A stretch of DNA of 64,000 bases from a bacterium (GTDB lineage: Bacteria > Armatimonadota > Abditibacteriia > Abditibacteriales > Abditibacteriaceae), in the NCBI GenBank assembly GCA_004172935.1, contig SDZD01000025.1:27717-91716 (forward strand), in the 5' to 3' direction. Position numbers and translations under genes: made by a program. This document shows, piece by piece, positions 38,813-48,474 of the stretch. The stretch's first letter is position 1. Each line of letters starts with the position of its first letter. The notes beneath the pieces are model-generated. The model worked only from the letters and a program-made list of their open reading frames with translations, searched no databases and was not told the DNA's origin.

Positions 38813-41443
38813 ATGCAGACCCAATCTTGCCGCTCTCTTCTACGCGGCCTCTGGATGCCCTTCGCCCTTCTCGCGGGTGGCTTGCTGGCGCCGTCGGCAC
38901 ACGCTCAAACCAGCGTGCCACGTGCAGGCACTTCTATCGGCAACAAAGCTTCGGCCACGTATACCGACAACGCCAACGTTTCGCGTTCGACACAATCGAA
39001 CACAGTTTCGACAACGGTTACACAAGTTCCCGCCGTCGACTTGACCGACCCTCGCAGCGTCCGTGCTTATCCCAGCGCGCCCGTTAACTTTGCGCACACC
39101 GTCACCAACACAGGTAACGGCCCCGACTCGTTCAACCTGACTGCCGTTTACAACTCCGGCACCAACGTTTCGCCTCTCGCGATTTACGCTGACTTGAACG
39201 GCGACGGCATTGCCGACTCGAACACGGTCATCACCCGCACACCAACATTGCAGCCGGGCGAATCGTACAACTTCGTTGTAACGGGCCGCATTCCAGACGG
39301 AGTGGCACCTGGCGCGACAGGCACGGTCAACGTGACTTCGACATCGACCACGAACTCTGGCGTTAGCGACCTGAACACCGACACGGTCACAGTTTCGACG
39401 AACGCCAACATCGTGCTTCGCAAATCGGTCTCGAAAGACAACGGCGCTCCTGACGGCACGACTCAATATACCTATACGTTGTCCTACGTGAACAACTCGC
39501 AGTTCACCGCTGGCACCACGATCATCACCGACACTCTGCCCACACCTTTGTCTTACGTTGCAGGATCGGGCGTATGGCAGGGCAGTGCCTTGACGGACGC
39601 GACAGGCAACACCGACGCCACCATCACTAACGCTGATGGTTCAACATCGGCAATGCAGTACTCGGTCACAGGTCGTACGTTGACAGCGAACATCTCGCGC
39701 ATCCCACCAGGCCAGGGCACCTTGACCTTCAAATTCACGGTTCCAACTGGTTCGGCTCCTGGTGTTTCTCGTAACACGGCGCAAATCGACTACGACGACG
39801 ACAACAACAACGCGACGCCAAGCATCTCCGATAGCTCGAACACGGTTCCGTTCACCATTAACCCTGTCACGTCGTTCACCTTCACTCCTCCAGCCCCAAT
39901 TACTTCGGTTCCTCAGGGCGGTACAGCTGTGTTCAACAACACATTGACGAACAACGGCACTGGCGTTGATACCTTTGACGTTACGTTGGTAGCTCCTAAC
40001 ACGGGCGCATTCCCTGCTGGCACAACCTTCCAATTGTTCAAATCGGACGGCCAGACACCGCTGTTGGACACCAACGGCAACAACATCCCGGACACTGGCC
40101 CCGTTGCTGGTGGTGGCGGCACCTATATCGTCGTTATGAAAGCCATCTTGCCATCGAGTTTCGCAGGCACTGGGCCTTACTCGATGAACAAAGTGGCGAC
40201 ATCGAACGTGAACGGCACGACTCAGACCGCGACCGACACGTTGAACTCGATTGCCGCGACGTCGATGGAGTTGACCAACCGCGATGGCAACAACGCACCT
40301 TTGGGCGCTGGGCCGTTGACCACGTCTCCAGTTTTGGATCTCACTGGCACACCCAACGGAACAACCCGCTTCCCATTGCGTGTTACCAACAATGGCGTAG
40401 CCGGAACAGCTGATTCGTTCGCGTTATCGGTTTCGACCACCAACCCCGCCATCACCGGCCTTCCCGCTGGCTACACAGTTGTGTTCCGCGATGCAGCTAC
40501 CAATCAGGTCATCACTTCGGTTGACAACCTGCCCGGCGGACAGTCCCGCGACATCTACGCAGAAGTCTATGCTCCGACAACCGCAACTGGCGGCCAAGTC
40601 ACTAACCTGTACTTCACAGCCACTTCGCCAACAACCAACGCAACCGACACCATCTTCGACCGCTTGACGATCGGCACCTCGCGTAGCGTCACGGTTAAAG
40701 ACAACAACTCCGGACAGGTTGCTCCTGGCGGCTCCGTCACCTACCTGCACACCGTAACCAACACCGGCAACATTGTAGAATCCAACATCGCTGTTACTCG
40801 TACTGGCGACGCCAATGGCTTCTCCTCGGTTGCTTACCTCGACGCGAACGGCAACGGCATCCTCGATGCTGCTGAACAGGCGAACCCAATCACCTCGATT
40901 GCCAGCCTGAACCCCGGCCAATCGGTTGGCGTGTTCGTAAAAGTATTCGGCCCCGCACAGGCAACTCAGGTTGGCGGCGTCAACACCACCACCTTGACAG
41001 CTGCTCTTGACGGCGACCTCGCAACTGCTGGCTTCCAGGTTGGCGGCCCTTCGGGAAGCGCTCAAGATGCAACGACCCTCGTTTTGGGCGACGTCAAACT
41101 GGACAAGCTGCAATCGCTCGACGGCGTTAACTTCGTCCGCTCGAACCTGAATGCCGCTCCCGGCGCGACGATCTACTATCGAATCATCGTCACCAACACC
41201 GGCACCGCCGATGTAACCAACGTAGTTGTTAACGATGCGACACCAGCCTACACACGTGGTCTGACAACGCCCGCAGCAACCTACACCGACAACACAGGTG
41301 CAGTTATCACCGTTCTTCCCGGCAACCAGCCCGCGAACAACACCGCTGGTAACTACGTCTTCAACGTTGGAACCCTGTCCCCAGGTCGTTCCTCCACCAT
41401 CAACTTCGCAGTGAAAGTCGACGGCGCTCCCGCCATCCCATAA
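38813..41443 (+). CDS. Secreted protein of repeated DUF11-type domains (876 residues)
   Basis: A signal peptide of about 32 residues (WMPFALLAGGLLAPSAHAQ) is followed by at least five Ig-like modules of the DUF11/TIGR01451 type. They begin near residues 73, 200, 357, 623 and 760, for example VAPGGSVTYLHTVTNTGNIV and APGATIYYRIIVTNTGTADV. Calcium-type loops DLNGDGIADS (near 127), DTNGNNIPD (near 419) and DANGNGILDAAE (near 677) sit between modules. There is no membrane anchor, sortase motif or barrel. A stalk-like or matrix role is likely, possibly with the barrel protein encoded next. It is Thr/Asn/Gly-rich and low in Cys/Lys, like its neighbours. A perfect terminator ends it. Confidence 0.88.
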   Translation: MQTQSCRSLLRGLWMPFALLAGGLLAPSAHAQTSVPRAGTSIGNKASATYTDNANVSRSTQSNTVSTTVTQVPAVDLTDPRSVRAYPSAPVNFAHTVTNTGNGPDSFNLTAVYNSGTNVSPLAIYADLNGDGIADSNTVITRTPTLQPGESYNFVVTGRIPDGVAPGATGTVNVTSTSTTNSGVSDLNTDTVTVSTNANIVLRKSVSKDNGAPDGTTQYTYTLSYVNNSQFTAGTTIITDTLPTPLSYVAGSGVWQGSALTDATGNTDATITNADGSTSAMQYSVTGRTLTANISRIPPGQGTLTFKFTVPTGSAPGVSRNTAQIDYDDDNNNATPSISDSSNTVPFTINPVTSFTFTPPAPITSVPQGGTAVFNNTLTNNGTGVDTFDVTLVAPNTGAFPAGTTFQLFKSDGQTPLLDTNGNNIPDTGPVAGGGGTYIVVMKAILPSSFAGTGPYSMNKVATSNVNGTTQTATDTLNSIAATSMELTNRDGNNAPLGAGPLTTSPVLDLTGTPNGTTRFPLRVTNNGVAGTADSFALSVSTTNPAITGLPAGYTVVFRDAATNQVITSVDNLPGGQSRDIYAEVYAPTTATGGQVTNLYFTATSPTTNATDTIFDRLTIGTSRSVTVKDNNSGQVAPGGSVTYLHTVTNTGNIVESNIAVTRTGDANGFSSVAYLDANGNGILDAAEQANPITSIASLNPGQSVGVFVKVFGPAQATQVGGVNTTTLTAALDGDLATAGFQVGGPSGSAQDATTLVLGDVKLDKLQSLDGVNFVRSNLNAAPGATIYYRIIVTNTGTADVTNVVVNDATPAYTRGLTTPAATYTDNTGAVITVLPGNQPANNTAGNYVFNVGTLSPGRSSTINFAVKVDGAPAIP

Positions 41444-41457
41444 ATCACTAACAAGTC

Positions 41458-41494
41458 AAAAAGCCCCGCTTCAAACGAAGCGGGGCTTTTTGTT
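41458..41494 (+). terminator. Terminator of the 876-residue DUF11 gene
   Basis: AAAAAGCCCCGCTTC (41458-41472) pairs perfectly with GAAGCGGGGCTTTTT (41477-41491) around an AAAC loop, followed by TGTTGTTTGG. Confidence 0.95.
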
Positions 41495-42025
41495 GTTTGG
41501 GTTTCCCCGGCAGTTGGGGATTTCGCTCTAATCATCCTCAACAGTTCTCTATCGTTATAGAAAAGCCGGATGTTCGTTGCTTTGCTTCCCAATTTACCCA
41601 GCGTTTCGACCTGGCCCATAGAGCGGTTTGCAAATGAAGTGATAATACATATCGCGTGAGAAAATCTGAACTGGGGTAGAGATCCCTCGCAGGCTCAGGA
41701 TGACGACGCTGGGATACCCGCACTTGGGCTATCGCTTCATTTGACGGTTGCTTTAAAGGAATATCATCTCTTTCGGGGATTACAAGATTTTTCCTTCTAG
41801 CCGCCAGAATGCGACTCCCCAAAACAAGATGCCTGACTCATCTATCACTACATAAGGGTGGCAAAAACTGGTTCAAAAAGGCTCTTTATCGAAATGCAAA
41901 GAAAGCATTTCTCAGGTGTTTCTGAGGACTGCGCCAAGAGAAGGGCCAACCTGTTGAAAGTAGAGGTTTAAATTGCTGCGTCTTGGGCTAAATGCCGGGA
42001 CGCAAAGCCTTCTCTTTCCGGTTCG
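41495..42025. other. Intergenic region upstream of the 2089-residue gene
   Basis: This 531-base stretch contains one copy of the dispersed repeat (41618-41698) and, just before the next gene, GGGACGCAAAGCC at 41997-42009, the sequence of the conserved core of the c-di-GMP-I (GEMM) riboswitch but without its other conserved parts. No gene is visible. Confidence 0.55.
41618..41698. repeat. Dispersed repeat, copy A
   Basis: ATAGAGCGGTTTGCAAATGA begins an 81-base stretch close to 63818-63899 (most positions identical, two-base indel). Its end, GATCCCTCGCAGGCTCAGGA followed by TGACGACG, resembles the widespread intergenic 'TCGCxxGCTCAGGATGAC' repeats. Confidence 0.85.
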
Positions 42026-45000
42026 ATGCATTCATTTTTGCCTTCTCAGCGATCCCCTCAACGCACTCTTCGGCGCTGGTTTGAGGTTGCACTCGTCACT
42101 ACTGTGGGGGTGCTGTCCACATTGGGTTCGGCTCAGGCTCAGGATACGGCTCCGGTCACGCCTTCAGGGGCGCCACCAGCAGGCGCCCGCATCCTGAACC
42201 AAGCCGATGCTTCTTATGTCACTCAGGGCTACACCGAGCGAATCACTTCCAACGCGGTGCGTTTGTTCGTTTCGCCTGTAGAAGCCCTCTCGTTGGTTCA
42301 ACCCAACACACGCCGCAGCGCGCCCGGTGCGCCTGTCGGCTTGCCACACCGTCTTACCAACACTGGCAACGTCACCACCTCCTACACACTCAGCGTGCAG
42401 AATATGACGGGCGACGATTATGATTTGAGTGGTTTGCGTTTGGTACGCGATAGCAACTCGAACGGCATCGCCGATGCGGGTGAACCAACGTTTGGCCCTA
42501 GCGATACCATCACTCTGGCTCCCGGTGATGGGGCAGATTTCCTGATTCTGGGTCAAGTACCCGACAATATCGGCTCGGAAAAGGGCGCCAACGTTCAGAT
42601 TACGGCCCGTACCAGCACACAAAGCGTTTCTGTGTCGAATATCGACCGCGTTATCGTTTCGCCGGGGCCAGCCATTAGCGTTCGCAAAGCAGCGACACCC
42701 GACAGAGCGACACGCGGACAGTTGGTGACTTGGACGATCACCGCCAACTCGACGGGCGCCGTCTCGCCCGACCCAATCGCAGTCAACGTGAACGGCGCTT
42801 CGCGCTCGTTCGTTGTTTTGCGCGACAATATCCCAGCCAATACCAGCTTCGTTGAAGTTGTTGGGGCGCCAGACGCCCGCGCCACGGTACTTTACCACCA
42901 CACAGGCGCCCCACTTCAAAGCTATACCACCAGTCCCAACACCCCAATCGATGCACTGGCATGGGGACTTGCGACATTTGCCCCCAACACGAACCTGCGC
43001 GCCAGCTTCTCGGTGCGCGTAAATGGCAATGCTTCAGGTCCAATTAACAACGTCGCGATGTTCTACTATCGTTCGACGAGCGGCAATGGCACGGGCGGCA
43101 CAGGCTCCGATGTCGATGTTTCGACTCCTTCCAACCCCGTAGAAGTTGGAGTTCCACTCGCCCCCCCAACCCTGACCTACTACACAGACGGCACCTTCTC
43201 GCGCGTTGCGAAAGTGACTGGCGTCGGACGCAGCCTGTTCTTGCAGGGCGAAGATTCGGCCTGTAACGGCGACCCATTGGTTGCCGAACGTGTTCAGATC
43301 ACCATTCGTTCGGGCAAGACTGGCGACACCATTCAAGTTGGCGCGACGGAAACCGGGCCAAACACGGGTCTGTTCCGCGCTGATGCACCTGTAAAGACCA
43401 GCGGCACCGTAGGTGTCGCGGGCGACGATGTACTGCAAATCGCAGTCAATGACCAACTGACCGCGCGCCTCGCCGGTTGCGGAACTGCTGATGCGGTGAC
43501 CGACATTCTGGTGGACCCGTTGGGCGTCGTATTTGACTCACGCACTGGAGAGCCAGTCGCAGGTGCCCGCGTTAGCCTCGTGGACGCGGTGACAGGTCAG
43601 CCCGCTCGCGTTTTCGACTTCGATGGCGTGACCTCGTTGCCCTCGACAGTGACGACGGGTAGCGATGGCGCCTTCCAATTCCCCGCAGTGGCCCCCGGCA
43701 CCTACCGCCTGGTCGTTGTCGCACCACAAGGCTACGTAGCGCCTTCAACGGTGCTTCCAGCCAACCAGCCCGCTGGCCGACTAATCGACCCATCAGGCTC
43801 ATATGGAGGCAGCTTCACCGTACCGACCGAAGGGTTCGTGCGCCTGGACTATCCTCTCGACCCACCACAGGGTCCCGGACTATTCCTGCAGAAAACGGCA
43901 TTGACCCGCGATGCAGAAATTGGCGGCACCGTGGAATATGTGGTGACGCTGCGCAACGTGTCGGGAATGCTGCTGAACAATGTGGTTGTACGTGACGTGT
44001 TGCCACGCGGCTTCTCGTTTGTCGAAGGCACAGCACGACGCGACGCGATTGCCCCCGATACCGGCACCGTTAAATTGACAGACCCAACGACATCCCCTGA
44101 CCGCACGCTTGTCTTCACGATTGGCAATGTTGCAGTGGATTCGCAACTCATTCTTCGCTACCGTACGCGCATCGGCGCCGGGGCTGGCGAAGGCCGCGCA
44201 CTCAACCGCGCTCGTGCCACAGGTTCGACCCCACAACAGACCTTCACCTCGAACGAGGCGAGCGCCGAAGTGAACGTGCGCGGCGGCGTATTTACGACGC
44301 GCGGCATTCTTATCGGCAAAATCTGGGTCGATACCAACAAAAACGCGAAACAGGACAAAGATGAATCGCCGATTCCTGGCGTGCGCATCTTCCTTGAGAA
44401 CGGCAACTATGCCGTGACCGACCGCGACGGCAAATATTCGATTTACGGCTTGCTACCTCTCACGCACATCGTGAAGGTGGACATGGCGACATTGCCAGCC
44501 GGAACCAAACTCGAATCGCTGTCGGTTATGCACGGCGGATCGGGCAAGACCGCTTTCGCCGATTTGAAGAACGGCGAAATGCTGAAGGTGGATTTCGCAG
44601 TCATCGACGCGAGCGACGAGATTCTGGAGAATATAGCCAAACGTGTTAAGGCTGGCGACCCCAGCGTACCGGAAATTGATTCGCGCTTGCGCTCGGAATT
44701 GAACGTGACGCCCAACATCGTGCGTTCGAACGACCCAATCAACCGTTCTGGCCCCGCTTCGGGCACAATCACCGGACAGGGTGCCATTCCTGCCGGAGTG
44801 ACACCTTCGGGAACAGGCACAGTTCCCTTAGCGCCAACAACACCTGGTAAGGAAGGCACAGAAGCTACGACTGGCGACGAGCGCAACGGCGCACAGACCC
44901 CGGTTACGGCTCCCGCACAAATCGACTCGTTGCCACGCCGCACAGCAGCCGATGGACCAGTGGATGGCTCGTTCGCAGGACCGACCTCCCCATCACTGCC

Positions 45001-48000
45001 CGCAGCCCGTGAAACGCTCGAAGAGCAGATTCAGAAAGCGGCGGACAACAAGCTGGAGATTCTGGGCCTGAGCGATGGCGACCTGTTGGCTTCGGACAAC
45101 ATCAACGTGCGCGTTAAGGGCATGGCTGATTCGAACATCAAGTTGTACTTGAATGGCGAAGAGCAGTCGGACAAGCGTATCGGTACGAAATCGACTGACG
45201 AAGCACGCGGCATCATTGGATTGGAGTGGATCGCTCTCAAATTGAAGCCGGGCGCCAACGAATTGCGCGCGACCCAGAGCGACAACTTCGGCAACGTGCG
45301 CGGCGAAGTGAAGATTTCGGTGACATCACCTGGTTCGGCTGGCCAAATCGCGCTGGTTCTTCCCGGCAATGGCGCCCCTGCTGACGGACTGACTCCGGTT
45401 CACGTCGGCGTGAAAATCTTCGACGCGCAGGGCAACCGCGTTTCGGCACGCACCTTTTTGACGCTCGAAGCGACGGCAGGCCGTTGGAACGTTACTGACA
45501 TGAACCCCGTTGAACCGGGCGTACAGGTGGCACTCGAAGGCGGACAGGGCACATTCGAACTGTTGCCTCCCGATGTTCCGACACGTAGCGTTATCCGCGT
45601 CTCGGCGGGCGTACTGCAATCGGAAGGCGAATTGGCGTTCACACCATTCCTTCGTCCGGTTCTGGCGGCAGGTATCCTCGAAACACAAATCGGCTTCGGC
45701 GGTTCGAGCGGCATCCCCACCGGGGCGTTCGAGCGCACGCTGAACCGCATCGGCAACGACAACCTCGGCGCTCGCGGCGCGGTCTATTTGAAAGGCTCCA
45801 TCGAGGGCAAATACCTGCTTTCGATGCGCTATGACACACAGAACGACGAAGATCGCCGCTTGTTCCGCGACATCCAGCCCGACGAGTTCTATCCGGTTTA
45901 CGGCGACTCTTCGCTGAAAGGCTTCGATGCACAAAGCACCTCGCAGCTTTATGTTCGCGTAGACAAAGACAACTCGTTCGCACTGTACGGCGACTTCTCG
46001 CCCTTCTCGTCCCGTTCGGGCGCAGTAAGCAGCACCAACTCACTGGCGCGTTACTCGCGTTCGATGACGGGTGTACAGGTACACGGCGAAAACAAATCGT
46101 ATTCGGCGACTTCGTTCTTCGCTCGCCAGAACACGACACGCCGCGTTTATGAATTGCGTGGCAACGGCACCAGCGGCCCTTACGCCCTACCCGACACACA
46201 GATTCGTCCGCAGTCGGAAATCGTGCAAATCATCACTCGCGACCGAAACAACCCCGGCGTGGTGCTGAACGTTCGCGAACAGACTCGCTTTAGCGATTAC
46301 ACCTTCGATGGCTTCTTGACCGGGCTGTTGTTCCGCGCGGCGGTTCCCTCCTTCGATCAGGACGGCAACCCACTCTTCATCCGCGTTACTTATGAACTGG
46401 ATGCAGGTGGCCCAGCCTACTCGGTGTATGGCGGCCTGATTCAAGGCAAATTGTCGAACAACTGGCAAGTGGGCGCTTCCTATGTAAGCGACCAGAACCC
46501 AGACAACGGCGCCGACATCTACGGCGTTAACTCGTCCTACCGTTTGAGCCGCAACACGGTTGTCACGGCAGAGTACGCCCATTCGAACGGCGGACTCCTC
46601 CCAGCCAACGCAACAGCAACCAGCGGCTCGGCAGCGCGCGTTGAACTGCGCCACGATGGGAAGAACATGCAATTGCGCGCCTTCGCTGGCCGCGCGACTG
46701 CTGGCTTCTCGAACGCCGAGTCGGTGCTGAGCAGCGGACGTTCGGAGCAGGGTGTTCGCCTCAGCTACCGAGTTTCGGCTCGCACGGCGCTTACTGCGGA
46801 AGCGATTTCGACCAAAGACATCGTCAATGGCGCCAAGACAATGGGCGCACAATTGGCGGTTGACCAATCGCTGGGGCGCGACATTCGCGCTTCGGTCGGT
46901 GTACGCACTGGCAAAGGCGACGCAAGCTCCACTTTCGGTGGAAGCGGAACGGCCAACGTGGACTTCACCTCGGTCTTCGCCCGCTTGAATGCGCGCGTTC
47001 CGGGTATGCCCAAAGCCTCGGTGTTCGTGCGCGGCGAGCAGACCTTGAATGGTGGAGAGCGTTCGCTGGCAGTTGGCGGCGACTATCAGATCGCACCTCG
47101 CACTCGCCTGTATGCAGCGCATGAGTTCTTCGATTCGCCACTGTCGCTTTATGCGTTGGGCGACACCAACCGCCGTTATGGAACCCGCGTGGGCGTTGAA
47201 ACCCAATATGCACGCGGCGCCAGCCTGTTCTCGGAGTACCGCCTCGCTGGCGGTATCGACGGACGCTCGGCAGAAGCGGCCATTGGACTGCGCAACACAT
47301 GGAAACTGGGCAACAGCATCGGTCTTTCGACCTCGTTCGAAACAACCCGCCGTCTGGCAGCCTTCGCGGCTGGCACGACCGACACCTTTAATACAGGTGA
47401 CGATGGCACCGCGATGTCGATTGGACTGGAGAACCTGAAGAGCGACATTCTGAAATGGACGGCTCGCGCCGAACGTCGCAATGGTTCGGGCAGCGATTCG
47501 ACGCTGGTTAACGCTGGCTTCGCTTATGCCCCTTCACGCGACCTGACCTTCTTGGGACGCGGCGCTTATTCGAGCACGAAATCGAGCGCAGGCGGCGTGC
47601 TGTTGGGCAGCTCGAACCGGACACAGACACGCATCCAATTTGGTGCAGCCTACCGCCCTTCGAAGACCGACCGCTTCAACGCACTCGGCAAGTACGAGTA
47701 TCGTGGTGGCGACGATCCTGACACGCTTTCGACTCGCTTGCGTCGTCAGGTTCACATCCTGTCGGGCGACATGAACTATGGCTACGCCCGTTCGGTGCTG
47801 GTGCGATTACATGTCGCCGCCAAGCGCTCGATGGACAAAGACGAGTTCAACTCGTCCACGAACGCCTATCTGGTGTCGGGCCGTCTGACACACGATTTCG
47901 GACGCCGCTTCTCAGGCTCATTGCTGGCATCGACGCTGTGGAGCAATCCCGGCGGACGCCAAATCGGTTTGGGTCTGGAAGGCTCCTACGCAGTCACCAG

Positions 48001-48295
48001 CGACTTGCTGTTGTCGATTGGCTACAACTTCTCGGAACTGCGCGAACGCGACCTACTGACCGACGATCTGGGCAAAGGCTTCTACCTGCGCTTGCGCTGG
48101 AAGTTCGACGAGGACTTGTTCGGTGGATTGGGCGCCTTCAACAAAGCACCGACCCCATCGAGCGCCAAACCGTTCGTTCCTGTTGACAATGGCGGCTATG
48201 GTGGCGGCGTCACATTTGATGGCGGCACCACAGCAGCGCTGGATGGCTTGACTGGCACCGGCGGCACCTACTCGGCTCCGCGACTGGGCGGCTAA
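42026..48295 (+). CDS. Giant secreted protein: DUF11/SdrD-like domains fused to a C-terminal barrel-like region (2089 residues)
   Basis: The 39-residue signal peptide (FEVALVTTVGVLSTLGSAQA) is followed by Ig-like DUF11 modules (to about 490), a carboxypeptidase-regulatory-like fold (GVVFDSRTGEPVAGARVSLV, about 496-600), another DUF11 module (614-750), an SdrD-B/Cna-B module (GKIWVDTNKNAKQDKDESPI, 762-840), a Pro/Thr/Gly linker (about 890-990) and an Ig-like part (1005-1225). The last 850 residues are rich in alternating strands (KGSIEGKYLLSMRYDTQNDE, IQPDEFYPVYGDSSLKGF) and end without a tail (TYSAPRLGG), as in outer-membrane barrels of DUF11 proteins with the same YYPVYGD-type motif. I infer outer-membrane anchoring with a surface or periplasmic stalk. 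A calcium-type loop is near residue 142. Confidence 0.85.
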   Translation: MHSFLPSQRSPQRTLRRWFEVALVTTVGVLSTLGSAQAQDTAPVTPSGAPPAGARILNQADASYVTQGYTERITSNAVRLFVSPVEALSLVQPNTRRSAPGAPVGLPHRLTNTGNVTTSYTLSVQNMTGDDYDLSGLRLVRDSNSNGIADAGEPTFGPSDTITLAPGDGADFLILGQVPDNIGSEKGANVQITARTSTQSVSVSNIDRVIVSPGPAISVRKAATPDRATRGQLVTWTITANSTGAVSPDPIAVNVNGASRSFVVLRDNIPANTSFVEVVGAPDARATVLYHHTGAPLQSYTTSPNTPIDALAWGLATFAPNTNLRASFSVRVNGNASGPINNVAMFYYRSTSGNGTGGTGSDVDVSTPSNPVEVGVPLAPPTLTYYTDGTFSRVAKVTGVGRSLFLQGEDSACNGDPLVAERVQITIRSGKTGDTIQVGATETGPNTGLFRADAPVKTSGTVGVAGDDVLQIAVNDQLTARLAGCGTADAVTDILVDPLGVVFDSRTGEPVAGARVSLVDAVTGQPARVFDFDGVTSLPSTVTTGSDGAFQFPAVAPGTYRLVVVAPQGYVAPSTVLPANQPAGRLIDPSGSYGGSFTVPTEGFVRLDYPLDPPQGPGLFLQKTALTRDAEIGGTVEYVVTLRNVSGMLLNNVVVRDVLPRGFSFVEGTARRDAIAPDTGTVKLTDPTTSPDRTLVFTIGNVAVDSQLILRYRTRIGAGAGEGRALNRARATGSTPQQTFTSNEASAEVNVRGGVFTTRGILIGKIWVDTNKNAKQDKDESPIPGVRIFLENGNYAVTDRDGKYSIYGLLPLTHIVKVDMATLPAGTKLESLSVMHGGSGKTAFADLKNGEMLKVDFAVIDASDEILENIAKRVKAGDPSVPEIDSRLRSELNVTPNIVRSNDPINRSGPASGTITGQGAIPAGVTPSGTGTVPLAPTTPGKEGTEATTGDERNGAQTPVTAPAQIDSLPRRTAADGPVDGSFAGPTSPSLPAARETLEEQIQKAADNKLEILGLSDGDLLASDNINVRVKGMADSNIKLYLNGEEQSDKRIGTKSTDEARGIIGLEWIALKLKPGANELRATQSDNFGNVRGEVKISVTSPGSAGQIALVLPGNGAPADGLTPVHVGVKIFDAQGNRVSARTFLTLEATAGRWNVTDMNPVEPGVQVALEGGQGTFELLPPDVPTRSVIRVSAGVLQSEGELAFTPFLRPVLAAGILETQIGFGGSSGIPTGAFERTLNRIGNDNLGARGAVYLKGSIEGKYLLSMRYDTQNDEDRRLFRDIQPDEFYPVYGDSSLKGFDAQSTSQLYVRVDKDNSFALYGDFSPFSSRSGAVSSTNSLARYSRSMTGVQVHGENKSYSATSFFARQNTTRRVYELRGNGTSGPYALPDTQIRPQSEIVQIITRDRNNPGVVLNVREQTRFSDYTFDGFLTGLLFRAAVPSFDQDGNPLFIRVTYELDAGGPAYSVYGGLIQGKLSNNWQVGASYVSDQNPDNGADIYGVNSSYRLSRNTVVTAEYAHSNGGLLPANATATSGSAARVELRHDGKNMQLRAFAGRATAGFSNAESVLSSGRSEQGVRLSYRVSARTALTAEAISTKDIVNGAKTMGAQLAVDQSLGRDIRASVGVRTGKGDASSTFGGSGTANVDFTSVFARLNARVPGMPKASVFVRGEQTLNGGERSLAVGGDYQIAPRTRLYAAHEFFDSPLSLYALGDTNRRYGTRVGVETQYARGASLFSEYRLAGGIDGRSAEAAIGLRNTWKLGNSIGLSTSFETTRRLAAFAAGTTDTFNTGDDGTAMSIGLENLKSDILKWTARAERRNGSGSDSTLVNAGFAYAPSRDLTFLGRGAYSSTKSSAGGVLLGSSNRTQTRIQFGAAYRPSKTDRFNALGKYEYRGGDDPDTLSTRLRRQVHILSGDMNYGYARSVLVRLHVAAKRSMDKDEFNSSTNAYLVSGRLTHDFGRRFSGSLLASTLWSNPGGRQIGLGLEGSYAVTSDLLLSIGYNFSELRERDLLTDDLGKGFYLRLRWKFDEDLFGGLGAFNKAPTPSSAKPFVPVDNGGYGGGVTFDGGTTAALDGLTGTGGTYSAPRLGG

Positions 48296-48318
48296 TAAAC
48301 GCGAAAGGAAAGCCGAAA

Positions 48319-48367
48319 AAAGAAGGGGCAGAGGCGGAAATGATGACCGCTTCTGCCCTTTCTTTTT
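48319..48367 (+). terminator. Terminator of the 2089-residue gene
   Basis: A 19-bp stem with two G-U pairs (48319-48337 with 48347-48365) ends in a T-run. It lies across the first in-frame ATG of the next gene (48340), which argues against that start. Confidence 0.92.
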
Positions 48368-48474
48368 TGCGAGTTTGTTCCCTCATTTTTGCGTTTGTTG
48401 GGCAATCATTCATCAAAAGGCCAAAAAGTCGAAAAAGAACTAGAAATTTAAGGGTCAAATCTCTCTTGCTACTC

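Noticed and set aside
40424..41113. A 229-codon reverse frame inside the 876-residue DUF11 gene
   Set aside because: It is a codon-bias shadow with Ser/Gly/Val-rich random composition.
41538..41822. A reverse frame across dispersed repeat A, similar to one across copy B
   Set aside because: The similarity follows from the DNA repeat; the frames differ outside it and lack starts or motifs.
46187..47206. A 339-codon minus-strand frame inside the 2089-residue gene
   Set aside because: High GC and biased codons leave few stops on the reverse strand; it has no signal or family motif.
48340..48474. An earlier ATG for the 2232-residue protein
   Set aside because: It sits inside the terminator of the preceding gene, and the extra 45 residues would precede a normal signal peptide.
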